From NCBI RefSeq assembly GCF_900130045.1, contig NZ_FQXT01000001.1, forward strand, positions 1 through 64,000: a DNA stretch of 64,000 nt, written 5' to 3'. Numbering within the stretch: the stretch's first letter is position 1; the number at the start of each line of letters is the position of its first letter. A program made the translations under genes and the position numbers. Origin of the DNA: Leeuwenhoekiella palythoae. GTDB taxonomy: Bacteria > Bacteroidota > Bacteroidia > Flavobacteriales > Flavobacteriaceae. Positions 45,768-55,704 of this stretch are shown piece by piece. The notes under the pieces are model-generated. The model was not told the DNA's origin, searched no databases, and worked only from the letters and a program-made list of their open reading frames with translations.

Positions 45768-47234
45768 TTATACTCTTGGTAAATCACCATCCCCTTTTAA
45801 CGGTAAATCAGAACTTCCCATAAGATACGTATCTACATGATGGGCCGCCTGTCTTCCTTCTGAAATCGCCCAAACAATAAGCGATTGTCCTCGTCTAGAG
45901 TCTCCCGCAGCAAACACTCCGGGCACATTAGTCATATAATTATCTATTGAAGCCTCGATGTTTGTTCGCGCATCCATTTTAATGCCCAATTGCTCAGCAA
46001 CTGTAGGTTCACTACCTGTAAACCCTAAAGCAAGAAATACCATATCTGCTTTCCATTCTTTTTCCGTTCCCGGAACTTCTGAAAGCGTAGGTCGTTCTCC
46101 CGGTTTGTGCGTCCATTCTACTTCAGCGGTAACAAGACCTGTTAGGTTTCCATTTTCGTCACCCACAAATTTTTTAGTAGAAATTGAAAAGAAACGCTCT
46201 GCTCCTTCTTTATGAGAAGTACTGGTGCGCAGACGCATTGGCCAATAGGGCCAAGGCTGATTCTCAGGACGTTCAGGAGTTCCCTTACTCATAATCTCAA
46301 AGTTTTTCACGCTGGTTGCTCCGTGACGAATTGAGGTACCAATACAGTCACTTCCTGTATCACCACCACCTATTACGATCACGTCTTTACCGGTAGCTTT
46401 GATCTCTTCGCCTTTCCATTCTAAACCATCTACACGACGGTTGTTTTGAGGCAAGAAATCCATCGCTTGATAAATTCCTTTTAAATCAGATCCCGGAATG
46501 GGTAAATTACGTCTCACCGTTGCTCCGGTGGAAAGTACTACAGCATCAAAATCATTTTTCAATGCATCAGCTTTAATATCCTTTCCTACGTGCACTCCAC
46601 ATTTAAAAACAATTCCTTCTTCTTCTAAAATGGCCAATCTACGATCGATGACGTGCTTTTCCATTTTAAAATCAGGAATTCCGTAGCGTAAAAGTCCGCC
46701 TGGTTTTTCGTCTCGCTCAAACACCGTTACTGAATGTCCGGCACGGTTTAACTGCTGTGCAGTAGCTAACCCTGCAGGTCCAGAACCAATAACTGCAACC
46801 GTTTTTCCTGTACGTTTTTCAGGTGCATTTGGCTTGACCCAACCATTTTTAAAAGCTTCTTCAGCTATATTTTTTTCGATATTTTCAATCGTAACAGGGT
46901 CTTCGTTGATCCCGAGTACACAAGCTTCTTCGCAAGGCGCAGGACATAATCTTCCTGTAAATTCAGGAAAATTATTCGTGCCGTGTAAGATGGACGCGGC
47001 CTCTTCCCAGCGCTCGCGATAAACAGCATCGTTAAAATCTGGAATCAAATTACCAAGCGGGCAACCACTATGGCAAAAGGGAATCCCACAATCCATACAA
47101 CGTGCTCCCTGGTTTTTTATCTCTGGTTTATCAAGCGGAATGGTAAACTCCTCATATTTCTGAATCCGTTCCTCAACAGGTTTGTACGGTTCATTTTTTC
47201 TATCATATTCTAAAAATCCGGTTACTTTTCCCAT
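45768..47234 (-). CDS. gltD: Glutamate synthase (NADPH) small subunit
   Basis: A 488-residue flavoprotein. The N-terminal cysteine clusters (CMDCGIPFCHSGCPLGN and CPAPCEEACVLG) hold iron-sulfur centres, followed by an FAD motif (GSGPAGLATAQQLNRAGH) and an NADPH motif (VIGGGDTGSDCIG). It passes electrons from NAD(P)H to the large subunit. It lies 7 bases after gltB. Confidence 0.96.
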   Translation of the reverse strand: MGKVTGFLEYDRKNEPYKPVEERIQKYEEFTIPLDKPEIKNQGARCMDCGIPFCHSGCPLGNLIPDFNDAVYRERWEEAASILHGTNNFPEFTGRLCPAPCEEACVLGINEDPVTIENIEKNIAEEAFKNGWVKPNAPEKRTGKTVAVIGSGPAGLATAQQLNRAGHSVTVFERDEKPGGLLRYGIPDFKMEKHVIDRRLAILEEEGIVFKCGVHVGKDIKADALKNDFDAVVLSTGATVRRNLPIPGSDLKGIYQAMDFLPQNNRRVDGLEWKGEEIKATGKDVIVIGGGDTGSDCIGTSIRHGATSVKNFEIMSKGTPERPENQPWPYWPMRLRTSTSHKEGAERFFSISTKKFVGDENGNLTGLVTAEVEWTHKPGERPTLSEVPGTEKEWKADMVFLALGFTGSEPTVAEQLGIKMDARTNIEASIDNYMTNVPGVFAAGDSRRGQSLIVWAISEGRQAAHHVDTYLMGSSDLPLKGDGDLPRV

Positions 47235-47241
47235 GATTCTA

Positions 47242-50200
47242 TTATTCCGTTAAATCTGTTAATTTTTCTTCTTCTTCCAATCGTATCAATGCCTGACGGT
47301 ATTCTTCTGGCAATACTTTAATGAACTTAGGCAAGTATGCATCCCAGTTCTCAAGAATACGCTGTGCCAACGCACTTTGCGTATAATTGTAATGATTGGT
47401 AATCAATTCTTTTAATTGTTGTTTATCATTCTCTTCGGTAACTGGATCTAAGTTAAGATCTGCAGCATTACACTTAGATTTGAACTTTTGATCCTCATCT
47501 AAAACGTAAGCGATACCGCCACTCATACCGGCACCAAAATTACGTCCTGTTTTACCAAGGATTACAGCAACACCACCGGTCATATACTCACAACCGTGAT
47601 CTCCTATACCTTCTACAACTGCGGTAGCGCCACTATTACGCACACAGAAACGCTCTCCGGCTACACCATTAAAATACGCTTCTCCACTAGTTGCACCATA
47701 AAGAGCTACGTTACCAATGATGATATTCTCATTAGCTTCAAAAGTAGCCTCCTCAGGAACTTTAATAATTAGTCGGGCACCAGAAAGTCCTTTACCTACA
47801 TAATCATTAGCGTTACCATCTATTTTAAGAGTAAGACCTTTTGTTGCGAAAGCACCAAAACTCTGACCAGCCGAACCTTTAAAGTTCACCTTTAAGGTAT
47901 TATCAGGTAAGCCTTGCTCACCATAGATCTTAGAAATTTCATTACTTAAAATCGCACCAACAGCACGGTTTAAGTTATTAATTTCAAGGTCTAGCGTTGT
48001 TTTTTCCTTACGGAATAATGCAGTATGCGCTAATTCTATAATTTCAAAATCAATAGATTTCTCTAAATGATGATTTTGTGATTCGGTATTGTAAATCTTT
48101 ACTCCTTCAGGAACTTGAATGTTATGTAGAATTGGTGAAAGATCAATACCTGCAGCTTTATAATGTTCAATTGCTTTGTTTCGGTCTAACTTATGCGCTT
48201 GACCTACCATTTCGTCAACAGTTCTGAATCCTAGTTGAGCCATAATCTCTCTCAACTCTTCAGCAATAAAGTACATGAAGTTAACTACGTGTTCTGGTTG
48301 TCCTTTGAACTTCTTACGCAATTCAGGATTCTGCGTTGCAATCCCTACAGGACAGGTATTTAGATGACATACGCGCATCATAATACATCCTGAAGCCACT
48401 AACGGTGCCGTTGCAAATCCAAATTCTTCGGCACCTAATAGACAAGCGACAGCAACGTCGCGTCCTGTTTTTAGCTGACCGTCACATTCTAAACGTATAC
48501 GACTACGCAGGTTATTAAGCACAAGAGTTTGTTGCGCTTCGGCAATTCCTAATTCCCACGGTAAACCGGCGTGACGTAAAGAAGTAAGTGGTGATGCACC
48601 GGTTCCTCCATCATAGCCAGAAACTAGAATGACATCAGCCATTGCTTTAGCAACCCCTGCAGCGACTGTACCTACACCTACTTCTGAAACAAGTTTGACG
48701 TTTACACGTGCTTCTCGGTTTGCAGATTTTAGGTCATAAATTAACTGCGCTAAATCTTCAATCGAATAGATATCGTGATGCGGTGGTGGAGAAATCAAAC
48801 CTACGTAAGGAGTACTCTTACGGGTTTTAGCAATGAATTTATTTACTTTCTCTCCTGGCAATTGACCGCCTTCCCCAGGTTTTGCACCCTGAGCCATTTT
48901 TATCTGAATTTCTTTTGCGCTGGTAAGGTAGTTACTCGTAACACCAAAACGTCCTGAAGCTACCTGTTTAATGGCAGAGTTTCTCCAATCACCATTAGGG
49001 CTTTTATAAAAACGCTCAGCGTCTTCTCCTCCTTCTCCACTATTACTCTTACCGCCAATACGGTTCATTGCAACAGCCAGATTTTCGTGCGCCTCCTTAC
49101 TGATCGAACCATACGACATTGCTCCCGTTTTAAAACGCTTTACAATTTCGGTCCAAGGTTCTACTTCTTCAATAGGAATAGGGTCATAATTTGAAAATTC
49201 AAAAAGACCACGAATAGTCATTAACTTTTTTGACTGCTCATTAATAAGCTTAGAATATTCTTTATAAGTTGAAGGATTATTGCGTCTTACAGCTTCCTGA
49301 AGTTTTGCAATGGTCAACGGATTGAACATATGGCGCTCGCCATTACGTCTCCAGCGATACTCTCCACCTGATTCGATCTCCAGCTTACCTGAAATGTGCT
49401 TACTTCCAAAACTACGGGTATGGCGTTTAGCAATCTCTTGCTCTACTTCATAAAGCCCTATACCTTCAATTCTACTTGGTGTATTTGGGAAATATTTTGA
49501 AATCAACTTGGAGTTCAAGCCTAAAGCTTCAAATAAACGAGAACCTCGATACGAGTTAAGCGTAGAGATTCCTATTTTATTCATCACCTTGATCACTCCT
49601 TTACCTATCGCTTTGTTGTAATTTTCTACTGCTGAAGTAAAGTCAATATCTCCTAGATTACCTGCTTCGATCTCCTTCTGAATGATCTCATTAACCATAT
49701 ATGGGTTGATCGCACTGGCTCCGTAACCAAATAATAATGCAAAGTGATGCACTTCTCGTGGTTCTGCCGACTCAACGATGATACTCATCTTAGAGCGCTG
49801 ACCGCTTCTAAATAATCCACTGTTCAAGTACGAGCACGCTAAAAGTGCAGGAATTGGTGCCATCTCATCATTAACCCCTCTATCTGAAAGAATCAAAATG
49901 GTATGCCCATCATCAATTCCTTTTGAAGCTTTAGCAACCATTTCATCTAAAGCATCTTCAAGACCATTTAATCCACGTTTAGCTTCATAAAGCATCGGGA
50001 TCGAAGTAACTTTAAAGTCTGGATTGTCAAAGTTTTTAATTTTATCAAGATCCTCTTTAGATATAACCGGGTTTTGGATTCTGATTTTCTTACAGTAATC
50101 AGGCGTGATTTCCATAAGGTTGGTATCAGGACCTAGTGTTAGACTTAAATCAGTAATAAGTTCTTCTCGAATACCATCGAGAGGCGGGTTAGTTACTTGT

Positions 50201-51750
50201 GCAAATAATTGCTTAAAATAGTTATATATAAGTTGTGGACGATCTGATAATACTGCTAGCGGGGTATCTGAACCCATAGACCCTATAGGCTCTTTACCTT
50301 TAGTAGCCATAGGTACAATTATCGTATTGATATCCTCTTTAGTATAACCAAAAGCGTTTTTACGCAGACCAAAATCAGTATCTTCTAATTTAAAATCAAC
50401 ATCACGGTAAGGTATATCTTTAAGATGTACACGATTTTTAGTTAACCATTCTTGATATGGTTTTTGTGTAACGATGCTTTCTTTAACTTCTTCATCATTA
50501 ACAATGCGACCGGCTTTCATATCAACTAAAAACATTTTCCCTGGCTCTAATCTACCGTGGAATGCAACGTTTTTTGGCTCAATATTTAAAACCCCGGTTT
50601 CAGATGACATGATTACATCACCAGTTTTGGTAACGGTGTAACGCGATGGTCTTAATCCGTTACGGTCCAATACAGCTCCAATATAATCCCCATCTGTAAA
50701 AGGAATAGAAGCAGGACCATCCCACGGTTCCATGATACAGCTATTAAACTCGTAGAACGCTTTTTTCTCAGGTGTCATATCTTGATGCTTTTCCCAAGCT
50801 TCTGGTACTAACATCATCATAATTTCCGGTAATGATCTTCCTGACATTAAGAGAAGTTCAACAACCATATCCATCGAAGCTGAATCTGATTTCCCCGGAA
50901 GAATAATTGGGAACAACTCTTTAATCTCTTCTCCAAACCAGTCACTTTTAAGAAGCTCTTCTCTACTACGCATACGCGAAACATTACCGCGCAGGGTATT
51001 GATCTCTCCGTTATGACACATATATCTAAACGGTTGCGCCAAATCCCAAGTTGGGAAGGTATTTGTTGAGAATCGCTGATGCACTAACGCAAGTCTTGTA
51101 GTCAGCTTAGGATCTAAAAGATCTACATAATAATACTTAATATCCTCAGGCATTAAAAGCCCTTTAAATATTAAGGTCTTATTAGATAGACTAGGCAGGT
51201 AAAAATAAGTACGTTCTGAAAGCTTACTATTTAATATAGTATGCTCTGTAATTTTTCTCGCAGAATAAAGTTTGATCATAAACTCTTGCTCCTGCATTTC
51301 ATCATTGGGCTTACCAATAAAAATTTGCTCTATGTGAGGTTCTACGCTTGCCGCGATCGCACCAAGATAACCGGTATCTACCGGTACGCGTCTCCAGCCT
51401 AAAAGCTTAAGTCCTTTAGCCTCGATTTGCTCTTCAAAAATCTTCTTACAATATGCTCGTTGATTTTCCTTTTGAGGAAGAAACACATTACCCATTGCAT
51501 ACGCTCGCGCTTCGGGAAGATCAAAGTCACAATTCTCTTTAAAGAAATCATAAGGTATATCTATAAGTATACCTGCACCGTCTCCCGTTTTTCCGTCACT
51601 ACTAACCGCTCCTCTGTGTTCTAGTTTTTCAAGAATTTCTAGCGCCTTATGAATAATTCCATTAGACTGTTTTCCTTCAAGACTACAAATGAACCCAGCA
51701 CCGCAATTTTCATGCTCCCATTCTGGTGAATATAATCCTTGTTTTTCCAT
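47242..51750 (-). CDS. gltB: Glutamate synthase (NADPH) large subunit
   Basis: A 1502-residue protein in the usual order: type-2 glutamine amidotransferase with the nucleophile Cys16 (ENCGAGF) after a short propeptide, central domain, FMN-binding synthase domain (GGEGGEDAERF, PGEGGQLPG, SGYDGGTGASPL), the 3Fe-4S ligands in CIMMRVCHLNTC, and the C-terminal GXGXG beta-helix. With GltD it makes two glutamates from glutamine and 2-oxoglutarate. The start at 51750 places the catalytic Cys correctly; the frame is open up to 51795. It is divergent from the ammonium uptake operon, across a long control region. Confidence 0.97.
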   Translation of the reverse strand: MEKQGLYSPEWEHENCGAGFICSLEGKQSNGIIHKALEILEKLEHRGAVSSDGKTGDGAGILIDIPYDFFKENCDFDLPEARAYAMGNVFLPQKENQRAYCKKIFEEQIEAKGLKLLGWRRVPVDTGYLGAIAASVEPHIEQIFIGKPNDEMQEQEFMIKLYSARKITEHTILNSKLSERTYFYLPSLSNKTLIFKGLLMPEDIKYYYVDLLDPKLTTRLALVHQRFSTNTFPTWDLAQPFRYMCHNGEINTLRGNVSRMRSREELLKSDWFGEEIKELFPIILPGKSDSASMDMVVELLLMSGRSLPEIMMMLVPEAWEKHQDMTPEKKAFYEFNSCIMEPWDGPASIPFTDGDYIGAVLDRNGLRPSRYTVTKTGDVIMSSETGVLNIEPKNVAFHGRLEPGKMFLVDMKAGRIVNDEEVKESIVTQKPYQEWLTKNRVHLKDIPYRDVDFKLEDTDFGLRKNAFGYTKEDINTIIVPMATKGKEPIGSMGSDTPLAVLSDRPQLIYNYFKQLFAQVTNPPLDGIREELITDLSLTLGPDTNLMEITPDYCKKIRIQNPVISKEDLDKIKNFDNPDFKVTSIPMLYEAKRGLNGLEDALDEMVAKASKGIDDGHTILILSDRGVNDEMAPIPALLACSYLNSGLFRSGQRSKMSIIVESAEPREVHHFALLFGYGASAINPYMVNEIIQKEIEAGNLGDIDFTSAVENYNKAIGKGVIKVMNKIGISTLNSYRGSRLFEALGLNSKLISKYFPNTPSRIEGIGLYEVEQEIAKRHTRSFGSKHISGKLEIESGGEYRWRRNGERHMFNPLTIAKLQEAVRRNNPSTYKEYSKLINEQSKKLMTIRGLFEFSNYDPIPIEEVEPWTEIVKRFKTGAMSYGSISKEAHENLAVAMNRIGGKSNSGEGGEDAERFYKSPNGDWRNSAIKQVASGRFGVTSNYLTSAKEIQIKMAQGAKPGEGGQLPGEKVNKFIAKTRKSTPYVGLISPPPHHDIYSIEDLAQLIYDLKSANREARVNVKLVSEVGVGTVAAGVAKAMADVILVSGYDGGTGASPLTSLRHAGLPWELGIAEAQQTLVLNNLRSRIRLECDGQLKTGRDVAVACLLGAEEFGFATAPLVASGCIMMRVCHLNTCPVGIATQNPELRKKFKGQPEHVVNFMYFIAEELREIMAQLGFRTVDEMVGQAHKLDRNKAIEHYKAAGIDLSPILHNIQVPEGVKIYNTESQNHHLEKSIDFEIIELAHTALFRKEKTTLDLEINNLNRAVGAILSNEISKIYGEQGLPDNTLKVNFKGSAGQSFGAFATKGLTLKIDGNANDYVGKGLSGARLIIKVPEEATFEANENIIIGNVALYGATSGEAYFNGVAGERFCVRNSGATAVVEGIGDHGCEYMTGGVAVILGKTGRNFGAGMSGGIAYVLDEDQKFKSKCNAADLNLDPVTEENDKQQLKELITNHYNYTQSALAQRILENWDAYLPKFIKVLPEEYRQALIRLEEEEKLTDLTE

Positions 51751-52222
51751 AAAATTTTTGCTCAATATTAAAGACAGAATGATAAAGCTATTCAATAAAC
51801 TGAAATGCCAATAATTTTAAAGAATAAGATTTTTATTATTTCGTAATTGTCAAAAAAAAGTCTTTTAAATAAAAAGTAATTAATAAAACAGAGGTCTTTT
51901 TATAGAAAATGAAATGCATTTTTGCCCAAAAACGGCTATTTCGGCAAATTCTAAAAATGCTATAAATCTTAAGCGAATGTTAACAATTGGCGTTTTTGAT
52001 ACTTTTTTACCCTAAAAATTACCATAAATTAACAAAAACAGCACATTCTCCATAATTAAATTCACAATTTAAAACTTCCGAAATCGCTTTCGGATAGCAT
52101 ACCCTAAAAATTTAGGGGGTATATTTACAAAAACAATAAAAATTTTCACTTACCCCCTATTTTTTTGGGGGTGGTTTTAAATAATACCTAGTTTAGCAGC
52201 TCACCAATTAATCAATTTAAAA
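51751..52222. promoter_or_regulatory. Long control region between gltBD and the porin-PII-Amt operon
   Basis: A 472-base gene-free, AT-rich region serving two divergent nitrogen operons. It holds several inverted repeats: TCCGAAA/TTTCGGA at 52077-52094 (perfect, four-base loop), CCCTAAAaaTTTAGGG at 52102-52117, an AGGGGGTA at 52114 repeated inverted at 52151, and ACCCCC/GGGGGT at 52152-52172. A possible promoter (TTG at 52165, TAGTTTAG at 52189, 21 bases apart) overlaps the last of these. No open frame was seen. Confidence 0.6.
52102..52172. promoter_or_regulatory. Palindrome cluster, probable regulator binding sites for the ammonium operon
   Basis: Contains the CCCTAAA palindrome, the AGGGGGTA inverted pair 29 bases apart, and the ACCCCC/GGGGGT stem that runs over the likely -33 region of the porin promoter. 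Such a layout fits a nitrogen-responsive transcription factor; the factor is unknown. Confidence 0.45.
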
Positions 52223-53341
52223 ATGAAAAAATTAATTTTACCTGTAATGCTATGCTTAGGTCTTTCAGCCTTTGCTCAAGAAGAAGAAACCTCTTGGACT
52301 GACGGATTCTCACTTTCAGGATCTATCGATGCGTATTTTAGACAGAATATCACTACGCTTAATAAGGTTACAGATGAAGGCTATCCTGCACCGGGTTCTT
52401 CATTTGCTAATCAGCCAGGATTTGCTTTAGGTATGGCAAACGCAGTTTTAAGCTATGAAAAAGGAAGTGTAGGAGCTGTAGCAGATCTTGTTTATGGCCC
52501 ACGTGGTACAGATGCTGTTTTTGGCTCTACTACTGCAAGTTCAAGCATCGTGAACCAATTGTATGTGTATTGGAACGTGAGCGAAAGTGTTACTTTAACC
52601 TTTGGTAACTGGAACACATTTTTAGGATATGAAGTTATTTCGCCTGCAGCGAACTTCAACTATTCTACTTCTTATATGTTCTCTTATGGACCATTCTCTC
52701 ACTCTGGTTTAAAAGCAGACTTTGCCCTTGATGATAACTGGAGCGCAATGCTTGCAGTAATGAACCCAACTGATTGGACAGATTTTAATCCAGCAGGAAG
52801 CTACACTTTTGGAGGTCAGTTAGGATACTCAACAGACAGTGGTAGTACTTTCTTAAACTTAATTTATGGAGATCAGGATGGAGATTATACTGATCAAGGC
52901 TTAGGAGAAGGAGCCGGTTCTACTTTTCAGGTTGACCTTACCACTGGTTATGACTTAAGTGACTCTTTCTATTTAGGCTTAAACGCTACTTATAACACTA
53001 CAGACGCTGGTGATATGGGCGGTGATGATTACGGATTTTACGGTGTAGCTCTTTATGCTCAAGCTGCTTTAAGCGATTCATTCTCTTTAGGATTACGTCC
53101 TGAATATTTTAGTGAGTTTGCTGGCGGTGCAGGTGCAATAGGTGGCTACGATGCTGCAGGAGATGCAAATGTATTTGCGGTAACCCTATCTGGTAATGCA
53201 AAAGTTGGTCCTTTAACTTTTATTCCCGAATTTAGATTAGATTCTGCAAGTGAAGATGTATTTCTTGACTCGTATGACGGGACACCTACTTATACAGGTA
53301 GCTTAGGTTCTTTCTTACTTGCAGCCGTATATTCATTTTAA
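52223..53341 (+). CDS. Outer membrane beta-barrel porin of the ammonium uptake operon
   Basis: A 372-residue protein with signal peptide (MKKLILPVMLCLGLSAFAQ) and a sequence of alternating amphipathic strands ending in Phe (FLLAAVYSF), as in BBP2-type Bacteroidota porins. SLSGSIDAYFRQNITT at the start of the barrel and LYVYWNVSESVTLTFGNWNTF are typical. It probably lets small nitrogen compounds through the outer membrane, an inference from its place 19 bases before the PII gene. Confidence 0.82.
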   Translation: MKKLILPVMLCLGLSAFAQEEETSWTDGFSLSGSIDAYFRQNITTLNKVTDEGYPAPGSSFANQPGFALGMANAVLSYEKGSVGAVADLVYGPRGTDAVFGSTTASSSIVNQLYVYWNVSESVTLTFGNWNTFLGYEVISPAANFNYSTSYMFSYGPFSHSGLKADFALDDNWSAMLAVMNPTDWTDFNPAGSYTFGGQLGYSTDSGSTFLNLIYGDQDGDYTDQGLGEGAGSTFQVDLTTGYDLSDSFYLGLNATYNTTDAGDMGGDDYGFYGVALYAQAALSDSFSLGLRPEYFSEFAGGAGAIGGYDAAGDANVFAVTLSGNAKVGPLTFIPEFRLDSASEDVFLDSYDGTPTYTGSLGSFLLAAVYSF

Positions 53342-53360
53342 CCTAAACTAAATTTTTACA

Positions 53361-53699
53361 ATGAAAAAAATTGAAGCAATTATTAGAAAATCTAAATTTT
53401 CAGCTGTTAAAAAAGCGCTACACGAAAAAGGAGTGAACTTCTTTTCTTACTGGGACGTAACCGGTCTTGGGAACGAGAAAGAAGGTCATGTTTATCGCGG
53501 TGTTTCTTATAGCACAAGTGATATTCAACGTAGATACCTTTCTATAGTTGTAAATGATGATTTTGAACAAGCCGCTATTGCAGCCATTTTAGATGCTGCT
53601 GCAACTGGTGAAGTAGGTGACGGTAAAATATTTGTTTCTGATGTTAAAGATGCATACCGCATTAGAACAGGAAAGAAAGGACCAGATACTTTAAACTAA
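53361..53699 (+). CDS. P-II family nitrogen regulatory protein
   Basis: A 112-residue trimeric signal protein. MKKIEAIIRKSKFSAVKKAL starts the first strand and helix; the T-loop YRGVSYSTSDIQRRYL contains a Tyr (Y50) at the place modified in enteric PII; the B-loop TGEVGDGKIFVSDV binds ATP. The T-loop end (IQRR) differs from the enteric LPKVK, as in other Bacteroidota PII proteins. Set between a porin and Amt, it should gate ammonium uptake like GlnK. Gaps of 19 and 24 bases show one operon. Confidence 0.93.
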   Translation: MKKIEAIIRKSKFSAVKKALHEKGVNFFSYWDVTGLGNEKEGHVYRGVSYSTSDIQRRYLSIVVNDDFEQAAIAAILDAAATGEVGDGKIFVSDVKDAYRIRTGKKGPDTLN

Positions 53700-53723
53700 A
53701 ACTAATCAAACTAAATAAATCAA

Positions 53724-55013
53724 ATGAATTTTATGGCTAATATGTTATTACAAGAACCGGCTGATGCAGTACAAGCTGCTGTTGACGCAGTTAATGCAGA
53801 TCTAGGTATTCTCTGGATCATCATCGCTGCCATTTTAGTATTCTTTATGCAAGCGGGTTTTACTTTAGTAGAAACCGGATTCACAAGTGCTAAAAACGCA
53901 GGTAACATTATTATGAAAAACTTTATGGACCTCGCAGTAGGATCTTTAATGTTCTGGGTAGTGGGTTACTCTATTATGTATGGTGGCGAAACCATTTTAG
54001 GTGGTTTTATGAGAGACCCTTCAGACTTAGCTTTCTTTAGCGAAGATGACTGGCACAACCTCTTTTTCCAAACTGTATTTTGTGCTACCGCAGCAACTAT
54101 TGTTTCCGGGGCAGTTGCAGGACGTTTTAAGTTCTCTTCTTACCTTATCATTTCTGCGGTTTTAACCACATTTATCTATCCGGTATCAGGAAGCTGGTTA
54201 TGGCCTTTTGATGATCAAGCTTGGTTAAACAATCTTGGATTTATTGATTTTGCAGGATCTACAATTGTTCACGCTGTAGGTGGTTTTGCCGCTTTAGTCG
54301 CAGCTAAACTAGTAGGACCTCGAATTGGTAAGTATGGCCCTGACGGAAAAGTTAATGCAATCCCTGGACATAACCTTGTTTTAGGTGCATTAGGGGTATT
54401 CATCCTTTGGTTAGGATGGTTTGGCTTTAACGGTGGATCTCAGTTAGCCTTTGGTGGAGACGATTCTATTGCCGTGGGTAGTGTGATCATAAATACCAAT
54501 CTTGCAGCAGCATTAGGTGGTATCGCTGCACTATTCTTTACTTGGATTAAATATGGTAAACCAGATATTTCTATGACTTTGAACGGCGCCTTAGCAGGAC
54601 TAGTAGGTATTACTGCAGGTTGTGGTAATGTAGACGCATTTGGCTCTGTAGCCATTGGTCTTATCAGTGGTATCGTTGTGGTATTATCTATTGAATTCAT
54701 CGACAAAAAACTTAAGATTGATGATCCAGTAGGTGCAATTTCAGTACACGGAGTATGCGGTTTCTTAGGAACTGTTTTAGTTGGTGTTTTTGCAACCGAA
54801 GGCGGTGTGCTTTACGGTGGTGGATTTGGCCAGCTAGGTGTTCAGTTCTTAGGTTCGATCTCTATGATCGCTTGGGCAATTGTTGCTACCTTTATCGTAT
54901 TGTTTATCGTTAAGAAAACAATTGGAATCCGCGTTTCTGAAAAAGAAGAGCTTGAAGGTCTTGATGCGCACGAGCACGGAACAACAGCTTACAACTTTGA
55001 AGTTGACGAATAA
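53724..55013 (+). CDS. amt: Ammonium transporter
   Basis: A 429-residue inner membrane protein with about 11 hydrophobic segments. AGFTLVETGFTSAKNAGNIIMKN near residue 40 and the two pore histidines in TIVHAVGG and ISVHGVCGFLG are the Amt hallmarks. It conducts ammonium into the cell and is expected to be blocked by the PII protein encoded just upstream. The N-terminus carries a short extra stretch (ANMLLQEPADAVQAAV) that could be a loop or weak signal. A strong terminator follows. Confidence 0.95.
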   Translation: MNFMANMLLQEPADAVQAAVDAVNADLGILWIIIAAILVFFMQAGFTLVETGFTSAKNAGNIIMKNFMDLAVGSLMFWVVGYSIMYGGETILGGFMRDPSDLAFFSEDDWHNLFFQTVFCATAATIVSGAVAGRFKFSSYLIISAVLTTFIYPVSGSWLWPFDDQAWLNNLGFIDFAGSTIVHAVGGFAALVAAKLVGPRIGKYGPDGKVNAIPGHNLVLGALGVFILWLGWFGFNGGSQLAFGGDDSIAVGSVIINTNLAAALGGIAALFFTWIKYGKPDISMTLNGALAGLVGITAGCGNVDAFGSVAIGLISGIVVVLSIEFIDKKLKIDDPVGAISVHGVCGFLGTVLVGVFATEGGVLYGGGFGQLGVQFLGSISMIAWAIVATFIVLFIVKKTIGIRVSEKEELEGLDAHEHGTTAYNFEVDE

Positions 55014-55051
55014 TTTTAGACTTATGAGTTAAACTCAAAACGCTATAATTT

Positions 55052-55088
55052 ATAAACCCTCAGCGAATGCTGAGGGTTTATTTTTTTT
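55052..55088 (+). terminator. Terminator after amt
   Basis: ATAAACCCTCAGC, GAAT loop, GCTGAGGGTTTAT and then a run of eight T: a strong intrinsic terminator. Confidence 0.92.
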
Positions 55089-55193
55089 AGACTATTGGGA
55101 TATTTCGAAGCAACATAGGAGATTCTCGTCTCTAGCAAATTTTCAAACTCGACTTTTAAGACTTCTCCTTTTGATTAGTGCCGAAATACTATT

Positions 55194-55538
55194 CTATTTT
55201 AAAAATTGTATAGATATTGGGTAATATGTAGCTTCACCATTTGCAGCTTTGATCGCGTTAATTATCGGAAAAATTAGAACTAGTAAGCCTAAAGCAATAA
55301 ACCCAAGAATTCCCAAGCCAAATAGCAAGATCAAAGGAATACAAATTATACTATATATAAAAGTACTGATCTGAAAATTGAGAATTTGTTTCCCGTGCTC
55401 GTCCATATTAAGCACTTTTTCGCGCTGTGTTAACCACAGCACTAGCGGCACAATAAAGCCACCTATTCCGGTTACAAAATCTAGCAATTGACTAAGGTGT
55501 GCAACTACCAGTAAATTCTTATCTTCTCTAAGCATCAT
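55194..55538 (-). CDS. DUF4870 membrane protein
   Basis: A 114-residue protein with three hydrophobic segments. LVVAHLSQLLDFVTGIGGFIVPLVLW, DEHGKQILNFQIS and the closing NAIKAANGEATYYPISIQF are characteristic of the DUF4870 family (Tic20-like fold), whose role is unknown. Two Met codons start the frame; either may be used. Confidence 0.87.
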   Translation of the reverse strand: MMLREDKNLLVVAHLSQLLDFVTGIGGFIVPLVLWLTQREKVLNMDEHGKQILNFQISTFIYSIICIPLILLFGLGILGFIALGLLVLIFPIINAIKAANGEATYYPISIQFLK

Positions 55539-55704
55539 AAATATGTTGATTTTTTGATTGTTTACCTATTAGTACTTCTGTTTTGATAAATGTTACAGTC
55601 GTGTGTTTTAACTACTCTGTCAAATTATGGCACGCTACTTGTATTTAACTAAACGTACCATCCAAGAAATAGTTCAGAGTACAAACAATCTAAATCTAGA
55701 AATT

